From Coemansia sp. RSA 487 (taxonomy: Eukaryota > Kickxellomycota > Kickxellomycetes > Kickxellales > Kickxellaceae), in NCBI GenBank assembly GCA_027577595.1, contig JANBRJ010000038.1, positions 1 through 64,000 on the forward strand: a DNA stretch of 64,000 nucleotides. The letters are read 5' to 3'. Shown piece after piece: positions 50,601 to 62,360 of this stretch. Position numbers and translations under genes: made by a program. Under the pieces are notes generated by a model, which was given only the letters and a program-made list of their open reading frames with translations, was not told where the DNA came from and searched no databases. How positions within the stretch are numbered: the first letter of the stretch is position 1; every line of letters begins with the position of its first letter.

Positions 50601-51890
50601 ATAGGGCACTAATTTTCGATTTTATACTCTGGTTCAAACATGGTTATTACATTTGATCACATTCAAAATAGTTGGGGATTCACAAATTGCTTATATTTTC
50701 ACTTTTGGTAGCAAAAATAAAAAGAAACAGTTAATTGACACATCTGAAATATTGCATGCCTGGTTTCTCCAGATCCTTAAGAGATACCAAAGTTTACGAG
50801 TAGTAGAGTGTTCTACTGGAATAGAAAGTCGTGTTGGCGTTGTTAGTGCTGCCATTTTCCATCATGCTAATATTACTAGCACTGGCGTAATGAGGATGTC
50901 CTGTTATCGACGAAAGAATGAAAGAGCCAGAAGACCCTGGAGGTGTGTTGACATTAAAGGCAGTACTAATGCGAGCGTTTCTCGCAGGCAAGAGAGTGAT
51001 ATCAATATTAGGCATTATCTTAACTAATTGCTTGTTTGGAGTGGTTTGTTTTATGAGTGGTTAGGTGGCAATATCGCTTTTTTTATATCCTTGTGAAATA
51101 ATGGTAAAAGCTGTAGCTTCCATATTTCCTGTGGCAGATATTTTACATTCCCAAACTTGCTAATGTAATTCTACAGCCTTAGAACATATCCAGATACCCC
51201 CATTTTCAATATAAACACGCTATTTATAATCGATGCACTTATATTTTCCAAATAAACGCACTATGTTCGGATTTTACCACATGCCATTTAGTAAGTGGAA
51301 AAGGTCGCCTTTTCTTGTTTCCCAAGTATATATTTGGCTCTGGAAAACATGGAGACGTTTTCCGCTTACTACACAAGTTGACCAGATGCACTGGTACATT
51401 CATTGGATAGTGTATTCTGATTCCAGATACAAATGCTTCCGATATTTTCGATATCAGTTTAAAAATAAATGGCCATATATACCAAAGGTATTCTAAAACA
51501 TGCTGTGATATGGCTATATTTAGTAGACGCAAAGTGACTTTTTGCATTTTCTCCAAACCAAAAATGTGCTTGGAAAACATGAAAATAAAGCTCTCCACCA
51601 GGGATGAAAACCTATTTGTATAAGCGGGATAGGAAACTCAACCTCCTGTTTTCCGCTAACTCAACCTACGCTCAATAGCAAACATGTGTGGATTTTCTAG
51701 TTGTCTGCTATTTAGCAAGAACCGTCAAGGGCAACGCTTGTAGCTTTGCATCGATGTTTCTCTTGAAAGGCTCTGCTACGCTTGCATTGGCCAGGAATTG
51801 TTTGCTTGGCTGTGATAATGGCTATTTTCTATATCGAAGTGGGTAAAATATACGTTTTGCTGCATAAGTATTATATATAAAGAGGTCAAG

Positions 51891-52200
51891 CAATTGTTTA
51901 ACAAGTTGCGAGAATGTCTAACATGTTAAAAGCTAGGACTATATTGACATGGAAAAACCGTGTACAAAGCAATCTGTAAATATAAAAAATAAGACCGCAC
52001 AATTAAACTAGTGAAGAAAAAGAAAAAGAAAAGAAAAAAGAATCAGCAACTCGTGGGGTTGTTTCATCTATTGTCTGGCATTTTTACGAGATGAACGTCC
52101 GTAGCGGTCAACGATAGAAGGATATGTTAATGCTCCAGAGCGCAATCTGATCACAACCTGGTCATATTTCGACATAATCATAGCCAGCACTACTTTGCAA
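51891..52200 (+). repeat. Degenerate direct repeat, copy B
   Basis: Landmarks matching copy A: TTGTTTAACAAGTTGCGAGA, CGTGGGGTTGTTT and CCAGAGCGCAATCTGATCA (52135-52153). Both copies give a short shared peptide around PERNLI in one plus frame, or VIRLRSG on the minus strand, so an old coding unit may underlie them. Confidence 0.6.
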
Positions 52201-52419
52201 GATAAGCTGTGTTTGATTTCCGACTTCAATGATGACATTGCCATATTGCATTGTTCATACAATGTCGATCCGAATAACAATCTACATACCCACATGTACA
52301 AGCTGATGCACTGTGCTTACACTCGTTTAAAATCGGACTAGTAAGGAACATTAGGTTAAGATTTTGGGTATTTCTGAAGACATGAAAGAAATGAAAGGAA
52401 GAGGCAAGTTTGCCTGCCT

Positions 52420-53710
52420 TAGACCACAGCGCTTCCGCCTATCTCTGTGCGCTGCTGGGCCTCCAGTTACCTACTGCTGCGTGCATCCCTGTGGCGAGTG
52501 TGCTCGCGCTCAAACGGGTTGACCAGGATGCTGTACCGCGAAACAGCTTCTGTCGCCTTGCCACGGAGCATTATTGTGCTGGTCTTCAGTGTCGTTCTTT
52601 TGCTGATAGACGCACAAACTCTGGTAGTCTAGCTACTCCACAAGAAGTAAAAGAAGACCATCAAATCGGCTGCCCACCAAGCGGCGTAAACATTGAAACT
52701 CCGCGTGTACCAGGGACAAACGATTGGAAGCCCTTTTGTGGATCCTCCCACCACACTCCGTTCAAAAAACGCAAAAATCGGGCTGTGGCAAGGGGCAGCC
52801 GTTCCTTGAATATTGCAGACTGGCCAGTGCCCGGAGCACCGGCTGCCCTACTTTTGTTTGAAGAACGTGGAGAGAAGCGTAATCAATACATCCTATTGCT
52901 TTCGCTGCAGTTGGAGATGCCGAGTCAGAAATAGTGCAAAGATCAACACCAGCATCCCTTACTCCATATTCCATACCATTACTACTACTTAAACCTTCGA
53001 AAATTCCTGGGCAGAAATCTTTCAAGAGACCACTGAAGCGGGTTTTCTGCGGCAAGCGCTCCAACAAAAACAACTGCTCAAAAACGCTCACGATTTCGCT
53101 GCCAGAGCACTCGACGGCTATAATCGACGGCAAATCTTTCATTTCAACTGATTTGCCGAGCTCTGTACTTTCGTCAACCACAGACTTTGGTTTCGGTGCT
53201 CGTGACTGCCCAGCACAAAAACTCAGCAAAGGGTCCAGAGTGCCATCAATTCAAACCGTCTGCTCGACCATGGTCGGGACTGACGCCTATCTTGAAGAGC
53301 ATAGTGTCCCTGCGAATAGCAATGCAGGCTTGCATGTGATGTCTCAGAGCATAATCTCTTCTTCCGCCGTGTCGCCAACACAGAACTGCCAGACGGCCGA
53401 AAACATGTGCGCACCATCAACGTAAAACAGAGTCGCTTCTTCGGTGCAGGCCTAAGCATATGACTCTTTGACGCTGCTTGATCCTTCTGTCTCTACAGAA
53501 TTCACCGCCCATATCATCTCAGCGCCTGAGCATGGCTGCGACGCATCAACTCCAGCCAACCCTTACACACTACCGGCACAGATTTGCATCCAAGTCTCGC
53601 CTTTGGGGCTTACTACGACATGCGTGCATGTATCCAAATCAATTTGTAGCTGTGCTTCTAATCAGGCTCCGGGCTGCAACATTTCCTCTTTGCTGCGCTA
53701 GAACCATGCG
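52420..53710 (-). pseudogene. Decayed gene of unknown family
   Basis: One minus-strand frame reads as natural protein for several hundred codons but is interrupted by several stops. Its longest open piece is 53229-52762 (155 codons; contains SGSEIVSVFEQLFLLERLPQ). Further pieces lie upstream (FYVDGAHMFSAVWQFCVGDT near 53400). Downstream in another frame is a stretch with LRGKATEAVSRYSILVNPFE near 52540. Residue use is far from random. Open frames on the opposite strand (52410-52934, 52934-53425) look like mirrors. I do not recognise the family; a conserved nuclear or cytosolic host protein is a guess. Age appears moderate because the sense of the frame is still clear. Confidence 0.5.
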
Positions 53711-54202
53711 CTTATGCCGACTCATTGGATTCGGTCAACACTGCTATTTCTGAGCAATATTCGGCCTCCACTGGCACCTTCAGCCATGCTAAACAGCCTT
53801 TGCATCCATCTCACTCAGTGTTTTTCCTTATTTTTTAGACTCTGAATCTCTTCATCGGTCGGTATCTGAGCCATGCCAGACATATTGCTCAATGCTCTTA
53901 CTGATCTCGAAGAGCTTGACAGAAAGTGCAAAGTGGCATTCAACCCATCGGCGTATACATAAAAGCAGGCTCTTTAAATGGGTTGCATTTCAGTTTAGCT
54001 TCAAGCTCTTTTACTATATCCTTTCCGCTTTTCTAAATATACAAAGCAATGTCTCTGACACGCATACTTTACATACTAACTATGGCATTTTTGGCAGTTA
54101 AATTCTCAAATAAAATGTTTTTTTTGGTAAGAAGAAAATAAATAAATCACTTGCCCAAACCAGTACAAAAAAGTCTAAATGCAAACCACATTTGCATGTA
54201 TT

Positions 54203-57200
54203 TTAGTACCAAGCGGGAATCCCCATTTCGCGCAAGATCCGTTTAAATGGTTTTGATTCTGACTTTCGAGCAATCTCTTCCCAAGTCAGCGGAATTCTGC
54301 CATCCTCCAAATGGCCGATGCTTGAGTTGTACGCTATGCGGTGATCATGGCCATCAATGGTTTCGCTAGGGCTGCCATTTCCGCTGACGTTTTCGATTGC
54401 AGCCCTGCTATCACTGCTTCTGTCGATCGGAGCCGCTGTCGCCAGTTTTGTGTAGTCAGCCGATGGCCGCTGCCGCCAGAAATGACACAAAATGTGTCTG
54501 TGCACAATGTACTTCATAATCCGTACACACTTTGCAAAATAGGGAGAAAGGAGCGGAAACAGCCACCATTCGCCAAGCGCACACAGGGTCAAATTGACAA
54601 GCGCCCACAAAAGTATTACGCGCTTAAAGCCATGGCTCAGGTCAACAAGCTCAAAAACACCGACTGCCCATTCATTCGGCCGAATGACCAAAAATGACGT
54701 GTAGGCGACAAGAGCTACGCATGTAAGCACTAGGCCAAGATTGCGTAGATTTGACTGGCGATACGGCGGGCCAATGCTGAACACGCAGCCAGCGATGATG
54801 TACTGGTAAGACGAGCCCAGGAACAGCGCGCTATTTTCAAACGTACGGACCAGGAGTTTGTTGGGGTCAACTTGGTCCAAGGGGGCAGGCGGCACGTAAT
54901 TGCTCGAGTGCTGCACTGTGTAGAACAGGATGGCCTGGATTACCGAGTTTATAAATATCTGTCCAAAGAGCGAGGTCATTACCTTCTTGCTCATCAGGCT
55001 TGCGGTTGGGCGTTTGGGAGCTATGCGCTCAAAGGCCGGTGTCCGTCCCATGAACACTGCCAATGGTACGATTATAAACAGGTCCAGGAACAAGAACTGA
55101 AAGTCGCCCAAGTTGCCGCCAAACTTGTAAAGCATGCTTACCGATGTGAACTGCACGATGCTGTAGATTGCCATGAACTTGAAGCAGCTGAAGCTGGTCA
55201 CAAGCGCCGCTCTACCCTCGCGAATCACATCCAACACGCACTGAATGTCTGTTGAATGCGAGGTGAAAGGCGCTGCCACGCTGGCTTCTGCTTCGCTCAA
55301 GGACAAACCGACATCTGCTGCTCTAAGAGCGCCGCAGTCGTTTGCACCGTCGCCACAGAATCCAGTGCAGTAGCCGATCGCCTGCAGCCGCTCAACAAGC
55401 TCCGCCTTCTCATCAGGAGACATGCGCGCGTAGATCGCGCCTCGCATCAGCATGCGCTCAACAGTCAGGTCGTGCCCTTCATCCATCATGTAGCGGAAGA
55501 CCTCGCCGGTGATGGCAATGCAAAAGTTCCCGCTCGTTGCCAGAGCCATATCGGTGTTGGTGTAGTTGTGCAGCCATGACAGATAGTGCTGCTGCTGCCG
55601 CTCCATTTCCTCAGACGTCTCGGCAGTGTCGCTGGACACAATGCGCTCCTTGACAGGCAATGTCGAGAGTCGGGGCTCGAGCGTATAGGGGTCAAGGACG
55701 CGCGTCTCGTCCTCAACGCTCTCCCAGACAACCATGGCACGCATATCCACACCGCTGCCTAGCACTTCCTCCGCGCCTTCGTCTCTGCTGCCTGCAGACC
55801 CAGAGCGATGCGAACTACCGCTGCATCCAGGCTGGGACAAAGGAGCATTTTCCCTCCGACGTATCAAGCGCGGTACAAAAACGTGCATGTCCCCTGGTAT
55901 CATGCTGCATTCGCGACCAACGCTAATCGCCGTGAGCACGTTGTCTCCGGTACACATAATCTGCCGTATCTGGGCGCCGCGCAGCTTGTCCAGAACAGGA
56001 GTCGTAGTCGGTTTGAGCTTGTTTTCAAAGATCAAAAAGCCCATGAAGATGAGATCTTGCTCGACGGTATCGCGCTTGAGTTTCTGGAGCTTTGGCCATG
56101 ACATCTTCAAAGACTTTCCTGCAAGCGCAATGACCCGGTATCCATGGTTAGTATATTCGAGGAGGACTTTGTCAAAATCCCGCGGAATGGTATCCGAGTA
56201 GCACAGTTCGCGAATAGCTTCCGGCGCACCCTTCACGTACACCTCGTTGTACCTCGCTCCAAGGCGCTTTGCAATAACCGCTTGTCGCCGAAGAGATGCT
56301 GAGAAATCAAATGTGCGAATAATCCCAAGCTCATAGACATTAGCGCTGCCCGCCCTGTCGAGTGTAAAGCGGTCAGAGTTTGGCGGTCGCACCACAACAG
56401 GGACCGGCATCATCCTCTTGGCTGCTTTGTCGTTACCAGGGCTTGAGAGGCCACCAACAAGCGGCTCCGGGCTCTGCAAATGGCTTCCAAATCCATGTCC
56501 AGCCGTTTTTTGAGCAATAAGCTGCTCGCAGTTGTCGTCATCCTCGTCAAGAACCCATCCTGTCGACTCAAACATCTTAACATCAAGCGGATCGCCAACA
56601 TACACGCCATCGACAAGCTTCACTGCATGGCATGTCGTCAGTGCATGGAGCACGTTGAGTTTGGTTGGGTCGGCTACTTTTCTCGGTGCTGCTGTCATGG
56701 ACGAGCTGCGGTCAAGGTCAGCAAGTCCGCCATGCAAACCCATTGTTAGTGTGCTGCCCACGCTGCTGAATGCCGAGCTTGGCGCCATCGGTGGAGCTGC
56801 AGAAATGGTCAAAAGGTCGCTAGGCTTCTCTTGCATCTCGTTGAAACGACACAGATCGTAGTCCATAGTGCACACACCAAGCACGTCCAGCCCTTCCTCT
56901 GTCAATGTCCCGGTCTTGTCAAAGCACATAACGTTGACCTTTCCGCACACGTTTATTCGTGTTGGGCTGATGCAGTATATCTGCCTTTTGCGCAGCCTCG
57001 AAAGCGCAAAGCTTACGCCTATCGACATTGTTGCTGGAAGGGCAGGTGGAACGACAACAGTTACCAGATCAAGCGCATGTATCACGATGGAATCGATAGT
57101 AATCCCGAGTCGCAAAAAGTTGCTAAAGCTTGCGATAAACCCGATGATCGCAATAATCGCAAGTACGCCAATGAAGCGGAACGAGTCTTCGTAGAATTTG

Positions 57201-59528
57201 AACTTGTTTGGGCGAGGGAATAGGATAGAGCGTACAAGAGCGCCCTTTGTCGTGTTAAACCCAGTGCGAAGAACCATTGCGGTCGCGCGAGCAGGCATTC
57301 CGGTCGGTGTGTGCTGCTCTAGACTTAGCCACCGACTGCCTCCAAAGCCTAGCGACGACCGCTTCACGCGAACAAGTTTGGTTCCAGAAAACAAGACATG
57401 CTTTGCGATATCAGATCCAAATGTTGAGCTTGCTAGGCGCATTTTTCCGAACACAGACGGATCTACAGGGACTTTTGCGACTGGGATGCTCTCGCCAGTG
57501 AGCATGCTTTCATTGACAATGCATTCGCCTTCAAGCAGCACGGCATCGCAGGGCAGCGTGTTCAAACCAGCCACAACTTCAAACACATCGCCCGGGAGCA
57601 GTTCTTCAGAAGTTGCTTCTCTCCATGCGCCGTCGCGTAGGATACGAACGGGGCACGAAAAGTGCGCCATCTCTTTGATTTTGCGCGTGTTTCTTTTCGT
57701 CTCGACAAGAGTCTGGATGATTCCAGAAGCTGAGATGAGAAGAATACAGGCTGCGTAGTAGTAGTAGTTTTCCAAAGACCAAAGCACTACACTGCCTGCT
57801 TGGAATACGTAAAAGGGATTAAGTACCTCCTCAAACAGTAGGCGACCGGTAGACTTTTCCTTGATATCAATGCTATTGGATCCAAATATGGAGCGGCGAA
57901 GGCTGCACAAGTCGCTTGGAATACCTGATCGCATAGAGATGGGCGCGCGCGTCCACGCAGAATCCATCCAACAAGCGTTTGGCAAAAACTTTTCCAGGTA
58001 TGGATGGTACACGAAGAAATAGTAGCGGTGTGCAAACATGGATAGCCTATTCACAATGTTGTGGTTATGTTCGTGCAAAGGTCCTTTTCTTGTCAGCGAG
58101 CCAAATATCGATTCAAGCGTTCCGCCATATCGCTTTTGCACGATCGGCTCTATTGCCATCAAGCCGAAATCATCGACAGCAACAGCAAAATCTGCATCAC
58201 CAAGACGTGCATGCCTCATGGTCCACCGAACTTTCCAGCGGGGGATCCAGCGACAAATCAGCGGAACAATGCCCAGTGTTAGAAGCCCAACAAGGCTGAA
58301 CGTCCAAATCCCCAGTGTGCTGTAGGACATGCCAGATATGCTGATCTACATGAGAAGATTACATAATGTGGAGAAAATTCAAGATTAGAATGCTGCGGTC
58401 TAGGCATGCCATAGCAGTAACTAAAAAACATCAGTCTATATATGCAACCTGCCTGTTTAAACATTTCCATATTTGTAGATGGAATTAGTGCATCGGGCTA
58501 CAAAGCCTAGAACGTCAACTTACAGTTATATCCTCCTCTTCTAGATATATCTTCTGGGCGTATGGATCGGGGTTGCAGACTACAATCGACAAAATAAATG
58601 AAAAACGTGACAATTTTCGTCATCGCCCACGGGTTTTTTTTAGTGCGGATGTGACATTTGCCTCCAAATGGAGCATAGGAAGCACATAGCCTAATTTGTT
58701 TTCACACGAGAGTTACTTACCATATTCGGGGAGATCCTGGTCGTAGGTCTCGTTGACATCGTCAACAGCAAACCCTTCATAAGACTCTGTGTCGCTATCA
58801 TCGTCACCATCATCCAAGCTGTCGCTATCTTCATCACCCGACAGCTCATCCGCAAAAGCGTTACTATACATGTGGCTCCTGGCCAGTGCAGAGCTGGCTT
58901 CACGGACACTAAAGCGTCCGTTTGTCACAACCCCACTGACTGTGCGCTTGTCTGCAGTATTGGTAGACTCATTTTCAGCCTGACGACTGCCATCGCTCGT
59001 GTTGTCAGTGCTTCCCCAGACATCTTGTGAAAAGACGTTAGAATATGTGAAAGGCGGGTTTGTTTTGTTTGCGCTGCTATAATCATGGGCGCCAAGAGAG
59101 GACGAAACACGTGCCGGATACAGTGGCGCATCCGGTGCAGATTCGGAAATATAAGCACTGCCGTCGCTATCGCTGCCGACAAGCGGAGCTGCCATATCAG
59201 ACTCATCCAGTGGTGGACGAGAGCGAGTTGGCGAAGTCAGGCCGGAAATTGACGCTGCTGCGGCGGCCACCGCACTGTGTCTGCGAGGCGTGTCCTCCAG
59301 AGGCAGAACTGTGTTTATCGACTCGTAATGCTTACTCCTTTGGCTGCGGCTATTGCTGCTGCCACCGCTATCCATATCTGGTTCGTTGGTTCCAGTGCTG
59401 GATGTTGCTTCAGCGTGGTACGGCTGTGACAGCTGATGGCCAATCGCACTAGTGCTACTGTTGTTTGCACTTTGTGTGTTGGAACTCACGGTCGAAAGCA
59501 GGTCATTTCTGTTAGTTTTGTCAACCAT
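54203..59528 (-). CDS. YPK9: P5B-type cation-transporting ATPase (Ypk9/ATP13A2-like), three exons
   Basis: Exons are 59528-58721, 58579-58524 (only 56 nt) and 58345-54203. Introns use GTAAGT and GTAAGT donors and GATTGTAG and ATGTAG acceptors. Phases agree and give 1,668 residues. The small exon codes CNPDPYAQKIYLEEEDIT, which joins to ISISGMSYSTLGIWTFSLVG, the usual P5B lead into the first membrane helices. The long N-terminus (about 270 residues) is disordered and acidic. Later motifs: TGES in MLTGESIPV, PPALPAT in the fourth helix (P5B; P5A has PPELPM), the phosphorylation site FDKTGTLTE with Asp near 764, and FCGDGANDCGAL. Known: P5B pumps export polyamines from the vacuole or lysosome and protect against metal stress. 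The vacuolar location is inferred. Confidence 0.95.
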
Positions 59529-60447
59529 ACTTTGGCCTCTTTGAGGTAGAAGCAGAACAATATTGATAACGCAATTAAGCTTGAACCAAACGAGGCTTCT
59601 TTGCAAAGCTACTTTCAGTCGTGTTTCCTGGTTGAAGCAGGGCTAAATGGGTTTAAAAGCACAACTAAAGTATAAATTGCTAAATATTCTGCATAGAGAA
59701 AAGAAGAGCAAAAAAGGATTAGCAATAGATTTGAAGCACAAAAAGTGTGGATAAAGCGGTTGGAAGGAGAATAAAAATGGTTTATCTAGAATAGCCCTGC
59801 TTTTTTCGCTGCCAATGCCTGAGTTTTTTTTCTCACAAGCATGGCTAGCCAAATTTCCTGCACCATGGAATAGAATTGTTTTCTGTTCTGTATCGCTTGC
59901 GATCTTGGTTTGCTGGATAATTGAAAGCAGGGATATCCATCAGCTAAAACTACTTATTTAAACTGCTATGGCACTTTAATTTCCACTTTTTTTTAGAACC
60001 GAGAGCTGCCTTGTGATCCTTTGATAACTCCCCATCGCGTGAACATGTTGTCATCTTGATCACATTGCTCCGTTTGTTTGCTCGCTAACACTGGTTGCCA
60101 AGTGTCTTTGGGTAGTTGGAGCGTAGTGTAAATGACACTTGCTAATTTTTTTGCTTGTTCTATAGATTATCAAGTAAACATGAAAAAACATCAGCATCAA
60201 TGTCTTTTATCTGTATTAACACACAAAATGGCTTCTGTATGTTGATTGGCTGGATTTGTAGCATATGATGTGTGAAACTGAGCTGAAAAAGACATGTTTG
60301 TAAAAGACAATGTTTCCATAATGTGTGACAGTCGAGTGGTTTTCGCTGTTTGCGAGAGAAATCATTGCTGGCAGCTGCCAATATAGAGTATAAGAGGAGC
60401 AGGAGAGACATGATGGTATTATAAAACAAGAGAAGCATATATTGTTT
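59529..60447. other. Spacer between the P5B ATPase start and COA1
   Basis: No gene is supported in 919 bp. It is AT-rich and holds the ATPase promoter and the 3' end of COA1. Confidence 0.45.
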
Positions 60448-61056
60448 CTAGTTGCAGTCAATTCTGCGGCCATCGGGCATTTCGACGTAAAACTCAATGG
60501 TCTTCCACTCGCCATTCTGGCTGCTGCTTAGCCGCCGCGACTTGAGGACCAGACGTCCGACCACGCCTTTGCTGCCAGTAACATCAAACTCGAAATCCAC
60601 CACGCCCTTGAGGTGGCTGATATCGCCGCTGATCCACGGAAACGCCGACGTAAAGTTGAGCTGGCTGCCAAGCACCTCGCGCACCTTCTCGTTGTGCCGT
60701 GCCGTGAAAAGAGCCGCGGTCACAGGCGTGCTGGTCATCCGCTGATAGTTGAATGCGACAACCGAGCCCAGCCCCCATGTGACTGCTGCAACAACAACGA
60801 ATATAGCGATCTCCCGCTTGTGGCTCTTGGGGAGCGGCAGCTCGCGCTCAACAGCAAACGCAGGGTTCTTGGCGTTTGCTGCCTCCCACGTCTGCTGTAC
60901 ATTTGCTGCTGCTGCTGCTGCTCCTTGTGTGCTCATATAGGCTGTAGATGCACGCATATATCTGCCGCCGTGTCTTGTGCTTCTACAGAGTAGCAGTCGC
61001 CCAGGCGATCCAGCAAGTATGCGTCTGAAACTTAGCGGTGTTGTTAGCGGATTCAT
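60448..61056 (-). CDS. COA1: Mitochondrial cytochrome c oxidase assembly factor 1 (COA1-like)
   Basis: The 202-residue protein begins with a basic, Ser/Arg-rich stretch without acidic residues (RRILAGSPGRLLLCRSTRHGGR), a typical mitochondrial presequence. One membrane segment lies at about 81-103 (EIAIFVVVAAVTWGLGSVVAF). The C-terminal domain matches the COA1 family: VREVLGSQLNFTSAFPWISGDISHLKGVVDFEFDVTGSKG and EWKTIEFYVEMPDGRRIDC. Known: COA1 sits in the inner membrane and helps early assembly of complex IV and also complex I. An Ala run of seven near residue 48 is a simple expansion. It lies 257 bp from the EngB-type gene on the same strand. Confidence 0.83.
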   Translation of the reverse strand: MNPLTTPLSFRRILAGSPGRLLLCRSTRHGGRYMRASTAYMSTQGAAAAAANVQQTWEAANAKNPAFAVERELPLPKSHKREIAIFVVVAAVTWGLGSVVAFNYQRMTSTPVTAALFTARHNEKVREVLGSQLNFTSAFPWISGDISHLKGVVDFEFDVTGSKGVVGRLVLKSRRLSSSQNGEWKTIEFYVEMPDGRRIDCN

Positions 61057-61313
61057 TCTTTAGCGGGAGCCCTTATCTAAAGAAAACCCAGTGGGAACTA
61101 AATTATAAAGAAATGATAAAGAAATCAGAAAGCGATTCAGCACACTTTTTTTTTTTTTCAAAAACGAATTTGGTCAAGGAAGAAAAGAGAAAGAAAAAGG
61201 CACAAGTTAGAAAGCTGTGATTGGCGATTTTCTGTCAGCGAAAAAAAAACATAAACCTCTAAAATCCCACATATAAAGAAATCTAATACCAAGCTAGAGC
61301 ATGTTAGACGCAG

Positions 61314-62360
61314 CTACCTGCGACGCTTTTTTGGCCGCGACGTATCCTTGAATATCTTGAGTTGCTCTTCGTACTCTGAACGCGCAATGGATTCCTTCCG
61401 TGCATATGAGGTCAGATACTTTTGTCCCAAGCTACACGTATGCGCGATCTCCTTGCGCAAAAGATTCATGCCCCCCCCTGTGTGCGCGCTGACCACCATT
61501 ACACGTGGGATGCAGTGCCTTGAGGCCTCTGCCTCCTGGCTGATAAGCAAATGGCGCTTGGCCAGATCTATACGCCGTACAAGGTCGCACTTCGTCAGTA
61601 TAAACTGGTACTTTGTCTTTGTGCGGTCCATGAGCTCCATAAAGTCACGATCGTTTGCCTTGATGCCGTGTCTAGCATCTAGTAGCACCATTATGCGCCG
61701 CAGGGTTTTGCGGCTGCGGATATAGTCCTCGATCAGCTCCTGCCAGGCTTTGCGGTCATCATCTTTTGCAAAGGCAAAGCCGTATCCAGGCATGTCCACG
61801 AGGTGAAAGTCGTCTCTAGCCGTGTAAAAGTTGATCTGCTGTGTCAACCCAGGCTTATCCGAGATGCGGGCGGTTGCCGATCCACAGATCTGGTTTACAA
61901 GCGTCGATTTGCCGACGTTAGACCGTCCGACAAACCCAATCTCTGGAAGCATTGATGGCGGAAACGATCTCGAGGACTGGGCTCCAGCAAAGAAGGACAG
62001 GTGCGGTAGCTTTACCATTGGCTCACTGTAGTGAAACCATTTCTTGCGGTCGTATCTGCCCTGCTTATCCATCCCAAGCTCGTACATGTCAAGCATCTCC
62101 AAGGTCTTCGCGTTTGGCTGTAGACGCTCAAATAGCTTCCTGTTGGACAGCTCCTCTGTGTTCTGCACATTCACTGTGCCCTTTAGCATCTCGATGGTCG
62201 TTTTGTGCGCAGTGCTTGATCTGCCTTCTGGGCGACCTGTCGCACTTGCAATGCCCCTAGCCGCTATCACTTGCAGTGTGCTGGCGCCGGATGCTTTTCC
62301 TACTAGCCGCTGGATTGGTAGGCCCCAACACGTCAACAGACCCACGCCATTTCTTGTCAT
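61314..62360 (-). CDS. Mitochondrial EngB/YihA-family GTPase (GTPBP8-like)
   Basis: The 348-residue protein has an N-terminal basic extension (about 60 residues) that fits mitochondrial import, and a TrmE-Era-EngA-EngB-Septin-like GTPase domain. Visible boxes: G1 GFVGRSNVGKST (about 141-152), the following SDKPGLTQQINFY (G2 region), G3 DMPGYGFAF, G4 TKCD and G5 SAHTGGG. This is the EngB order and spacing. Known: bacterial EngB and its eukaryotic relatives assist assembly of the large ribosomal subunit. A role in mitoribosome assembly is inferred. The tail is basic (RPKKRRR). Confidence 0.9.
   Translation of the reverse strand: MTRNGVGLLTCWGLPIQRLVGKASGASTLQVIAARGIASATGRPEGRSSTAHKTTIEMLKGTVNVQNTEELSNRKLFERLQPNAKTLEMLDMYELGMDKQGRYDRKKWFHYSEPMVKLPHLSFFAGAQSSRSFPPSMLPEIGFVGRSNVGKSTLVNQICGSATARISDKPGLTQQINFYTARDDFHLVDMPGYGFAFAKDDDRKAWQELIEDYIRSRKTLRRIMVLLDARHGIKANDRDFMELMDRTKTKYQFILTKCDLVRRIDLAKRHLLISQEAEASRHCIPRVMVVSAHTGGGMNLLRKEIAHTCSLGQKYLTSYARKESIARSEYEEQLKIFKDTSRPKKRRR

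Larger units (their letters stand above)
49065..54202. other. 5-kb AT-rich, gene-poor relic region
   Basis: No complete gene was found. It holds a degenerate direct-repeat pair (50311-50600 and 51891-52200), a small perfect GGGCGT/ACGCCC palindrome near 49765, coding-like minus-strand fragments (for example 50794-51015) and a decayed gene at 52420-53710. Base composition is clearly more AT-rich than in the genes on both sides. Confidence 0.6.

Noticed and set aside
52410-53425. Two plus-strand frames in the decayed region
   Set aside because: The first starts at TTG and both mirror a more protein-like minus-strand frame.
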